Both the position numbers and the translations under genes were made by a program. Shown in pieces: positions 10,039 to 18,200 of a stretch of 22,838 bases of DNA (position 1 is the stretch's first letter; the number at the start of each line of letters is the position of its first letter). Under the pieces are notes generated by a model, which was not told where the DNA came from, did not search any database, and was given only the letters and a program-made list of their open reading frames with translations. Source of the DNA: Trichomonas tenax (Eukaryota > Parabasalia > Trichomonadida > Trichomonadidae); the NCBI GenBank assembly GCA_023091735.1, contig JALKBU010000840.1, forward strand, positions 1-22,838. Reading direction: 5' to 3'.

Positions 10039-10905
10039 TCATTCAGGTATCATAACATTAGGGTCAAATATTTTATCATTAGGCGTTTTTGAGAGCGTTT
10101 CTTTAGATATTTGCTGGAAGATTCCGACATATTTCAGCCTCTGCTCCTTTAACAGAGTATTTTCTTTCTCAAGTTGTTCAATCTTTTTCTCCAATTCAGG
10201 ATTTGAATCATTACCTGTTTTAATTGGTCTGTGAGAGTTGATAAAGCTGCACAGGGAACTAACTGTATATGAGCGCAGTGCGTTGAGGATTTTCATTGAT
10301 TTATTTCGATCGAATTTTGCTGATGGATGATTATACTGTGTTTCTTTAATACTTTCTGTTCTCAACTCAAATTCTTTTGATCGGTGACGCGTAATAAAAG
10401 TATCGCTTGTGCAAACAAGGCTCGAAATGTCAGTTATTGTAAGTTTAGGATATTGGCACAAAATCCAACCAGATTGGATCTTTTCTTGTAAAACAGAAGC
10501 AAGGGGATGATTCTGCAAATGCTGAATTTCTTTATTTGAAATTAATTGATCATTTATGGTCGTTAATTGATAACCGAATGCATAAATAGCGGATATATGT
10601 GGAATTGGCAAACGCATTAATGGTGAATCTAAAAATTTCAATGATCTGAGCGAATTCATATTTTTTGTTCCTTGAAAACTGGATATATTTGTGCCTGATA
10701 TATCTAGGGACACTAAAAACTCGTGGTTAAGTATTCCAGACCAATCATTTATGCACTTATTCGATAAATCTAAATTTTGAGAGAAATTTGGTGGAATTTC
10801 ATCAAATCCAGGGCATCCTGGTGGTATTTTGTAAGGTTCTTTTTTTGTTTCTGTTTTTTTGACAGAAGGATGCTTTGGCTTCGAATTAAAAACATTTTTC
10901 TTCAT
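10039..10905 (-). CDS. Small leucine-rich-repeat protein with C-terminal coiled coil
   Basis: Complete 288-residue protein. After a basic, Lys/Pro-rich N-terminus (residues 1-30), residues about 40-105 form three to four leucine-rich repeats: NLDLSNKCIN, then LVSLDISGTNISSF, then LRSLKFLDSPLMRLP. A middle region follows without a recognised fold. A short coiled coil near 230-255 (ELEKKIEQLEKENTLLKEQ) comes before the C-terminus. LRR plus coiled coil is typical of cytoskeletal or basal-body adaptor proteins in protists, but no specific function can be assigned. The start is supported by an Inr-like TCATT 6-10 nt upstream of the ATG. The gene is convergent with the flippase. Confidence 0.8.
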   Translation of the reverse strand: MKKNVFNSKPKHPSVKKTETKKEPYKIPPGCPGFDEIPPNFSQNLDLSNKCINDWSGILNHEFLVSLDISGTNISSFQGTKNMNSLRSLKFLDSPLMRLPIPHISAIYAFGYQLTTINDQLISNKEIQHLQNHPLASVLQEKIQSGWILCQYPKLTITDISSLVCTSDTFITRHRSKEFELRTESIKETQYNHPSAKFDRNKSMKILNALRSYTVSSLCSFINSHRPIKTGNDSNPELEKKIEQLEKENTLLKEQRLKYVGIFQQISKETLSKTPNDKIFDPNVMIPE

Positions 10906-10910
10906 TTTTA

Positions 10911-10915
10911 AATGA
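10911..10915 (-). promoter_or_regulatory. Initiator (Inr)-like TCATT of the LRR gene
   Basis: Reading the minus strand, TTTCATTTAAAAATG places TCATT immediately before the LRR protein ATG (at 10905). It fits the T. vaginalis Inr consensus TCA(+1)Y(T/A), which sits within about 20 nt of start codons. Transcription would begin at the A at 10913, giving a 5' leader of 8 nt, as is common in this organism. Confidence 0.65.
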
Positions 10916-10924
10916 AACAGACAT

Positions 10925-10964
10925 TTTACATGTCAAAAATTCTCTTGACTTTACATGTCAAAAA
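10925..10964. promoter_or_regulatory. Paired TTTACATGTCAAAAA motifs upstream of the LRR gene
   Basis: The 15-mer TTTACATGTCAAAAA is present twice, at 10925-10939 and 10950-10964, within 60 nt of the LRR start codon. The second copy extends to an 18-mer identical to 221-238. In the direction of the LRR gene each reads TTTTTGACATGTAAA. Tandem spacing (25 nt apart) just ahead of an Inr-like site suggests a regulatory element. Confidence 0.5.
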
Positions 10965-11281
10965 TCTAATTATCGAACATACGATTATTTTAAATTCAAA
11001 AGTTAAACATTTTCATGCGCTCCCGAGCCCGTAAAACTCATTAAATGACTATTTTGGGTTTCACATAGTATCTCCCGATGAGAAACAAACGACCGACGAA
11101 AATTGCACATCTTATAATCTGTCTGGATTTAAAAATCGAGTGTGCATATCATTGATAGATAAATGATTAATGAAAACTTATACCTATCATAGCCGACTTT
11201 TTAAAGCAGAAGATTGCAAATGATTGGGTCTCACTCCATTATATTGCAAGATAACTCTGGTGGTAGAAAATGAATTTTTGC
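10965..11281. other. Intergenic region without recognised content
   Basis: About 320 nt of AT-rich sequence upstream of the LRR promoter. I found no coding frame, RNA gene or repeat that I can support. Confidence 0.4.
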
Positions 11282-11723
11282 TTACTGATGATATTCTTTG
11301 CACTCCACATATTTTAACCAGTTTCTACTCAATGCCAACATCATACCCCATAGCGATTTTACTGAGGAATGGTGGTAAAGATGCCTAGATAGAATATGCA
11401 ATATGGGTGATCCATATCTTATTTGTAATATAAAGATAGCAATAAAACATTTTTTATTAACATCATGTTCCTTCTCATTCTTGATTTTTATTATCAAAGT
11501 ATGGACAAATCATACGGCTAATTAAATTCAGGAAAAAGGCCTTAGTTTCATGCGAATAATACAAATTCAAGAAGAAAACAACCGATGTTGTCGATTTGGA
11601 AGTCTTTGAATAAGTTTCTTTTTTGATTGCCCTATATTTCATTGTGAAACCTTTATTTTTTCTTTTAAATAATAGCTTGATGTGCTGATTGAAAACGAAT
11701 TCATTAGGTTGTTGTTGAATCAA
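11282..11723 (-). pseudogene. Decayed coding-like remnant, continuation of the neighbouring pseudogene
   Basis: Two overlapping minus-strand frames, 11475-11723 and 11282-11497, together could be the 3' part of the same broken gene as 11727-12548. The first is in the same frame as the upstream fragment and separated from it by a single TAA. The second is one frame away and includes ILQIRYGSPILHILSRHLYH. The amino acid mix is plausible but no domain is recognisable, so this may be non-coding. Confidence 0.25.
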
Positions 11724-11726
11724 ATA

Positions 11727-12548
11727 TTAATCAACCATCTTAGTTCTGTGATATGTATAATAAAGCAAAACTGATGGATCAATTGCAAAATGATGACTGT
11801 TCTCGTAATCTATCTCCAATTTTTCGTTAAATTCTTGTTCGTCTATATTTTCGAACTGTTGTTTGAAGGCTTCAACTTTTGATAGATCTACCGTCCAAAA
11901 TCCATATCTTTTGAAATCTGCATTATAATGCAGAATATATTCTGTGAATTTATCTTTGAATTGTTTTTGAAATCTGTATTGAATTGTGTGTGGAATCTTC
12001 CTCAAATAAATTTCTGAATTATTTGAAGGATAAAACCATTACGTTCTTTCTGAAGACTAATTTCTTCATGACCAACAATTTCTTTTTCACTAAGAAATAA
12101 TGGTATAAAATTTAATTTCAATAACATTAATGTAAAGTGCAATATATGGAATTCTTTATATTATTTTGCAATATTTAGTTCAATTCCAAATAAATGAATA
12201 TCATCTTGTTGAGAATCAATAGCCAATTCTGGTAATATTTTAGCATAATCATAATGATATGTAATGGCGACACGCATAAAAACATTATATAAAACGATTG
12301 TCCATTCTAAATTATGCTTTAAGAATTCTTGCAATAGTTTTTGAATATTTTGATCAAGAGGACTGCAAATTGCACTTTGAGCAAGTTCATCTTTTAAGAA
12401 CTCAAAGTGAACATAATCATATGTAATTCTATTTTCTCCTTTGTCTGGATCCCTGATAAACAAAGTAGATGAAAAACTATACCAAAAAACAAGTGTTGGA
12501 TTTTTCTGAAGTTTACGGATGGGCGTACATTCACCCTTAAATTTTCAC
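11727..12548 (-). pseudogene. Broken gene of unknown family
   Basis: Reading the minus strand from about 12548, a frame runs through FKGECTPIRKLQKNPTLVFW, RDPDKGENRITYDYVHFEFL and HNLEWTIVLYNVFMRVAITY to a TAA at 12161-12163. It then continues in the same frame through FLSEKEIVGHEEISLQKERN. Near 12035-12050 the sense switches frame (to YPSNNSEIYLRKIPHTIQ) and ends at 11727 with YYTYHRTKMVD. The composition (no low complexity, many aromatic residues) looks like a once-real globular protein. At least one nonsense codon, one frameshift and no in-frame ATG start argue for a pseudogene. I do not recognise the family. Confidence 0.5.
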
Positions 12549-12624
12549 AACCATTTTAAAATTTTCCATTTCAATATTAACAAAAAGTTTATAATGATCA
12601 TAAATAAAATATACACAAAAATTA

Positions 12625-15600
12625 TTAATTGTCATCTTCTTCATCTTCGAAGTCGCTAGAAATGAAATCTTTTTCTTCGGAGTTTAATTCTTCGTCTTCT
12701 TCCTCATCTTTCTTGTTCATTAGGGATTTAGATAAAAGAGAACTTAAGGCAGTACTCTTTTTCTTTGTAGATCGCTCCTTTTTCTTCTTTGGAGCTTCTT
12801 CTTCCTCCTCTTCTTCTTCAACATCATCGAAGTCATCATCATCTTCTGGTTCTTCATCTTCCTTATCATCCTCTTCTTCCTCCTCCCCTTCTTTCTCCTC
12901 CTCTTCCTCTTCTTGCTCATCATCGTCGTTTTCTTCTTCATCTTCCTTCTTTGGTTTTTCGTATCTATTCAGCATTGATGAGAGCAATCCAGGCTTCTTC
13001 GGTTGTGGCTTTGGTTCCTCCTTTGGTTTTGGCTCTTCTTTCGCCTTTTGTTCTTCTTTGGCCTTATTGTTTGCACGAAGTCTATCCATGAGTGACATTC
13101 GCTTTGGTGGCTCTTCTTGTAGCTTGATATCACGCTCTTGGGCGACTTCAGGTTCTTGTTTTGGAGCTGGTTCTGGTTTCTTGTTTGTTGATGAAAGAAG
13201 TCCACCAAAAAGTCCTTTCTTTGGTTCTTCAGCCGGCTTTTCTTCTGGTTTCTTTTCATCGACTGGTTTCGGTTCTTCTTTCTTATCCACATCACCAAGA
13301 AGACCACCGAACAAACCTGTCTTAGGTTTCTCCTCTTCGACTGGCTTTGATTCTTCTGGCTCTTCAGCTTCCTTTGGTTCATCATCTTGCTTGACTTCAC
13401 CATCATCAATGGCGTTGAGAAGTTCAGACATTAAGCCTGGCTTCGATTTTGGTTCTTCAGAAGGTTTCTCATCTTCTACTTTGACTTCGTCTGGCTCAAA
13501 GTCTCGTTCTTTAGGCTCTTCTTCGACCGGTTTCTCTTCTGGTTCTTCGGTCTTTTCTTCTTCCTTCTTGTTATCAAGTGCTCTAAGGAGATTTGTAAAT
13601 AAGCCGCCTGCCTTTGGTTTTTCTTCTTCTGCAGGTTTTGGTTCTTCATGCTTTTCTTCCTCTTCCTTTTTAGGCTCTTCAGACTCAAAGTCGTCAAAGT
13701 CTTCATCATCTTTCTTCTCTTCTTCGGCCTTATTTTCTTCCTTTTTGTCATCATTGAATGAGCGCTTGAAAAGTCCAGCAAGAAGTGGTTCCTGCTTTGC
13801 TTCTTCCTTTATATCATCCTCAAAGTCGTCATTCTTTTCTTCTTCCTTCTTTTTCTCTTCTTGCTTCTCTTCATTGTTATCGAGTGCGTTTTTGAGAATT
13901 CCTGCAAATAGCGATTCTTTCTTCTCTTCGGGTTTTTCTTCGGATTCGACCTTTTCTTCTTCAGGTTCTTTCTTTTCTTCCTCTTGTGGCTTTGTCTCTT
14001 CATTGTCGAATGAACGTTTGAGAAGTCCTGCAAGGAGTGGTTCCTCCTTTTCCTCCTCTTCCTTCTTTTCTTCATCTTCCTCATCACCCTCAAAATCATC
14101 ATTATCATTCTTTTCTTCTTCCTTCTTCTCTTCCTCTTCATGTGGCTTTTCTTCATCATTATCTTCGAAATCGTCATCCTCAGCCTTTTCTTCTTCCTTC
14201 TTTTGTTCTTCTTGTGGCTTTTCTGGTTTGGCATCTAAACCATTAAAGAGTCCCGCAAGAAGATTGCCTGCTTTCTTCTCGACCGGCTTTTCTTCTGACT
14301 CGACATCCTTCTCGACATCGTTGATATGTTCTTTGACTTTGTCATCAAGTTCTCTCTCTTTCTCAGCTTCTTCGTTGTTCTTTTCTTCTGCATTCTCTTG
14401 TGGTTTTTCTTCGCTCTTTTCATCTTCGAAGTCATCTTCATTCTTCTCTTCTTCTTCCTTCTTATCATCTAAAAGCCTTTCTTGAAGAAGATCGCCAAGT
14501 CCCTTCTCCTTCTTTTCTTCTTCTTTGTTGGGTTTCTCATCACTTTCAAAGTCATCTTCGGCCTTTTCTTCTTCTTTCTTATCCTCTAATAACTTTTCGT
14601 TGATGACGCCTGCAAGAAGTGGCTCTTTATTCTCTTCCTCTTCGTGTGGCTTTTCTTCATCCTTCTTTTCTTCTTCGAATTCTCTTTCTTCTTCTTTCTC
14701 TTCCAGTTTTTCATCATCCTTCTTTTCTTCTTCTTCATGAAGCTTTTCTTCATCTAAAAGTTTGTCATTGAGAAGTCCAGCAAGAAGAGATTCATCCTTC
14801 TTTTCTTCGGCTTCTTCTTTCTCGAAAGAGTTTTCGTCCTTCTTCTCGTTATCATCATTCATTGCATAGATCTTCTCCTTGAGAACATCTCCAAGGTCTT
14901 TTTCTTTTGGCTTTTCTTCCTTCTTTTCGTCTTCAACCTCTGATTTGAAATCATCCTCTTCCTTCTTTTCTTCTTCAGGCTTCTTATCATCATCCTTAAG
15001 GTCAAATTTATCCTTGAGCAAACCAGCGAGCAATGGCTCATCCTTCCTTTCCTCTTCATCTATCTTCTCTTCATTATCACTCTTTTCGAATGAATCTTCC
15101 TTCTTTTCCTCTTCTTCATGTGGCTTTTCTTCTTCATCTGGCTTCTTTTCATCATCCTTTGCATCAATTTTATCTCTGAGAAGATCACCAAGGTCTTTAT
15201 CTTTAGCTTCGTGTTTTTCCTCCTCTTCTTCTTGCTTTTCTTCCTGCTTTTGATCATCTGATTTATGTTCGTCAGATTTTTCGTCCTCTTTCTCACTTTC
15301 CGAATCTGTGAAGTCTGCAAGTTTCGTTGATGATTCTATAAAGCTGTCATGCTTCTGTTCATCATCGCTCGAAGAAGATTTCTTCGAATCAGAATCCATT
15401 GGTCGAGCTTCGAAATCTTTGTTTGTTGGACCGAATGAAGCTTCAGCAGAAACAATAGCTGAACCGTGCATTGGCCTTGTTGAGTCAGCAGCCGAAGCCT
15501 CGTCGAAAGAAGAGCTTGCTTCTTCCTCATTGTATGTCTTATCCGTTCTCTTTGATGATGTAGACATTGGAGAAGGAAATTGTGAATTTTGATCTGATTT

Positions 15601-16779
15601 CGAAGAAATTGATGAAGCAATAGATTTTGCGGAATTGGATGAATGTGTTGAAATCTGAGATTTCTCTTCTCCGTTTGCTAATCTTGGAGAAACTTGAATT
15701 GCAACAGAAACCATCGGTTGCTGAACAGGAGACTTTTCATGCAACTTAGGAAGCTGCGACTGATTGGATTTCCTTCTCGCTTTCTTCTTTGGCTTGTTTG
15801 TCGAAATCGGAACTAATCTGTTCGATTCGATTGTGCGTAATGATGAATTTGCTGTTGCATCGCGTGCTGGTGGCAATCCCGTTGTGATAGAGCGTGGTTT
15901 TGGTTCTGGTTCAAATGGTCGATAAATCATTCCGGCGCTACGTTCAATCAATCTCTGACGAAGGCGTTTGCGCTGGTTAAGAAATTGCTGCATTTCTGTT
16001 TCTTGTCTGTTTGTCAAATGTTGACGTGCGTTCGAATAATCATTTTGGAATTGTTGTTGAATTTCTTCGTTTTCTTCGTATCTCATTGCATCAATTTGCA
16101 TGCGTATTTCTTCTGCAGCATCAATATCGCCTTGGTCCATGAATTCTTTCTCTTTTTCAGCGAGATCATTAAGCTTTGAATCATCGTAAACATAACGTGC
16201 GGCTTTTTCATTCCAAACCTTTTCCAAGTGCTGTAATTCGTTGAAGTGCTGATTTTCGATCTGTTTTCTCTTGAAGTTTGTATTTTGATCAAATTCTGCA
16301 ACAATAGGGTCACTTCTGTGTGTTAGCATTATTTAAAAACGGCGCCTCCCCAATAAAATGAGGACTAACGCCAAAAATACATACGATTTCTTATTTTCCT
16401 GTTTTGACTTTGCGAATTTTTGATTTGTCGCTGTTTGTTGGAGGAAAGCTTCAAGTTCTCTCGATTGTATCTGTATTTCTCGCGAAAGGTATAAGTTTAA
16501 CTGTTGAGATTTCTTTGCTTCGTCAAACATCCTGTTTTGGATGCAATACGATAGATATTCATTGTTATTCTCCTGAACTTTAATCAATTTCGGCATTTCT
16601 ATGCCTGTGAAATCAGGATAATCCATCAGTTGCTCTCTAATCTGATCAATTTGAGATGTATCGTAGCCTTTTGACGTTTGCTGTTGGTGTGTTTTCGCCG
16701 GCGTTCGCCTCATCGAGGATCGAACACCCGCTTTTGGCCGAAGGATCGCCGGCTCACTGTGCTTCCCTCGAGCGTTCAT
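12625..16779 (-). CDS. Intron-split protein with coiled-coil head and E/K-rich repeat tail (exons 16779-16385 and 16315-12625)
   Basis: Two reading frames of 148 and 1234 codons become one when a 69-nt intron (16384-16316) is removed. The 148-codon frame otherwise ends at a stop inside the intron, and the ATG of the 1234-codon frame also lies inside the intron. The spliced product is about 1361 residues. Residues 1-45 are basic. About 45-265 are helical and coiled coil, with NEYLSYCIQNRMFDEAKKSQ and MDQGDIDAAEEIRMQIDAM resembling paired helical hairpins; I believe similar heads occur in trichomonad paralogues. About 265-460 are Ser-rich and disordered. From about 500 to the end the protein is Glu/Lys/Asp-rich and punctuated by about 17 short hydrophobic motifs of the type LLAGLLKRSFD or LGDLLRDKID. 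No enzyme motif, membrane segment or signal peptide is visible. A structural or cytoskeletal role is a guess. Long antisense Ser-rich frames here are by-products of GAA/AAG codons. Confidence 0.82.
16316..16384 (-). other. Spliceosomal intron, 69 nt, trichomonad type
   Basis: On the minus strand the intron begins GTATGT (16384-16379) and ends CTAACACACAG (16326-16316), the 5' site and fused branch-point/3' site motif known for T. vaginalis introns. The reading frame passes from two bases of a Ser codon (TC, 16386-16385) to the A at 16315, giving TCA and then AGT GAC CCT in the downstream frame. The 69-nt length is within the short range known for this organism. Confidence 0.9.
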
Positions 16780-17517
16780 TTTGGAAATTTACTAAAACGA
16801 ATAATTTTGTAAAATTGTTGCTTATCGTTTTTATTGTATAAATAGACTTGTAAATGTGTAGTTAGCCCAAATCAGTAAATTTTTTGAAAAATAGCAAATT
16901 TTTGCTCAAAAATGGAAAAGTTGTAATTCATCGATCGCTGTCCATATTTCTACAATCCGCAGACATCATATATAATATGTTTCATCATTTTGCTTATGAA
17001 ACATCATAAAAACGAACATCTGATCGAATTGAATGAAAAACTCAACTTTATCAAGTTAATTCTCTTACTGAATTATCTTTTAAAAACAGTGTACATCATG
17101 GAAATAAAGCAATTAGAGTTCAATAAAGAATTCATGAAATAAGGTTAAATATTTACATGACAAATATATCGAAAATTTTGACGATTTCTGAATTACCCTT
17201 ATTTTTCGTTTTCCATTAATAATACATCTAGAGAAATGTATTGACATGGATCAACTATCATACGAATGGGAAAAATAGTGGCATTTCATTATAGGATTTG
17301 CCTTATTTTTCATAACTTAATTAGAAAATAGCTATTTCTTGAATGCAAATACATAAAATATTATGATAGCAATCTGACATTCTTTAATCGGTGGTTCAAC
17401 AAAACATCGCAATACAACAAGGATAAATGAAAGACCGAGATTATAGTATCAGCTTATGTGTTGAAGAATAAAAGGTCCATAGAATTGTCCTCGCATATAT
17501 TTTCAAATAAAAAAAGC

Positions 17518-17601
17518 GTGCTTTTGGTCCATTTTTGCTGCCACACGCAGCCACGTTGTGCGGTGCAGTTGCACACAGCAGCAAAAATGAATGAAAAGCA
17601 C
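17518..17601. repeat. Imperfect inverted repeat, potential hairpin
   Basis: The arms gtgctttt (17518-17525) with aaaagcac (17594-17601), and catttttgctgc (17530-17541) with gcagcaaaaatg (17578-17589), pair perfectly and are separated by a mostly mismatched 4-nt bulge on each side. The 36-nt loop is unusually GC-rich (cacgcagccacgttgtgcgg) for this spacer. It could be a structured RNA, a MITE-like fragment or a DNA cruciform. No longer flanking repeat was found. Confidence 0.55.
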
Positions 17602-17965
17602 ATTTATTTTTATTTCTTAATGGGCAATTAAATTTTTATACGCAAAGTCGGCGAAACTCGTTTTTTAACTCACTGGATTAACTTCTTGCGAAGTTATTGA
17701 ACCCCAATGTACAAAATCACGTTGTGCATGATATATTAAAGAATTAGCTAACAAAGTCTATATTTCATTAAAATATTAGATATATCTTGCATCAAAAACA
17801 ATGATTTGCCATGATGTGCTTTACTCATTATAATATATTATATTCCCATTGTATAGCATTTTTATAACGTAAAATAGGTTGTTGTCGATGATAAATAAGT
17901 AAATCTAATCACAAATATGCTTTTTTAGCTTTTTTCCAAAAAAGTATTCCAAATGTTCACACATA

Positions 17966-18062
17966 AGCTCTGTGTGTTATTCTCCCAAAAATTATGATGA
18001 ATTTTTTTTGCGCGGCTAAATTTGACAAGTTTATTAAATTGAGAAGAATAACACACAGAGCT
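17966..18062. repeat. Perfect 18-bp inverted repeat
   Basis: The left arm agctctgtgtgttattct (17966-17983) is the exact reverse complement of the right arm agaataacacacagagct (18045-18062), with a 61-nt spacer. The arms end sharply on both sides. Each arm contains ATAACACACAG, one base from the trichomonad 3' splice motif CTAACACACAG, but no GTATGT lies at a suitable distance on either strand, so neither arm looks like an intron end. The position, about 140 nt before the first virus-like gene, suggests an element end or a recombination site. Confidence 0.65.
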
Positions 18063-18200
18063 AAAAAGGGGGGAACTTCGTCTTTTACTACCAATCGCCT
18101 TAAGTCTCATATAATGGTATTTCTGTGTTAATATTAATCTTATTGTAATTTACTGGATCTATCGATTTCAAATAGAAATACATGTTTTATTAATTTTAAA

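Larger units (their letters stand above)
16780..18200. other. Long gene-free AT-rich spacer
   Basis: 1.4 kb between the start of the intron-bearing gene and the virus-like element. No frame here has coding character: the plus-strand frame 16656-16841 is a shadow of exon 1, and the minus-strand 17925-18110 frame crosses the palindrome. I see no tRNA or other RNA gene. Its notable content is two inverted repeats (17518-17601 and 17966-18062). It should contain the promoter of the minus-strand gene near 16780-16860 and, if one exists, the left end of the element. Confidence 0.5.

Noticed and set aside
12629..14485. Plus-strand 618-codon Ser/Phe-rich frame and other long frames opposite the E/K-rich gene
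   Set aside because: They are the antisense of GAA/GAG/AAG-rich codons, which give TTC/CTC/CTT and rarely stops. The minus strand has the coherent protein and the intron.
16329..16333. Two separate genes with a 3-nt gap at this point
   Set aside because: The stop of the first frame and the ATG of the second both lie inside a motif-perfect intron, and splicing keeps phase.
18045..18062. Intron 3' end at ATAACACACAG in the palindrome arms
   Set aside because: No GTATGT at a suitable distance on either strand and no flanking coding frames to join; the C of CTAAC is also replaced.
16780..18200. CRISPR array, tRNA or rRNA gene in the spacer
   Set aside because: No regularly spaced direct repeats, no tRNA B-box-like GGTTCRANNCC with a cloverleaf, and no conserved rRNA sequence were seen.
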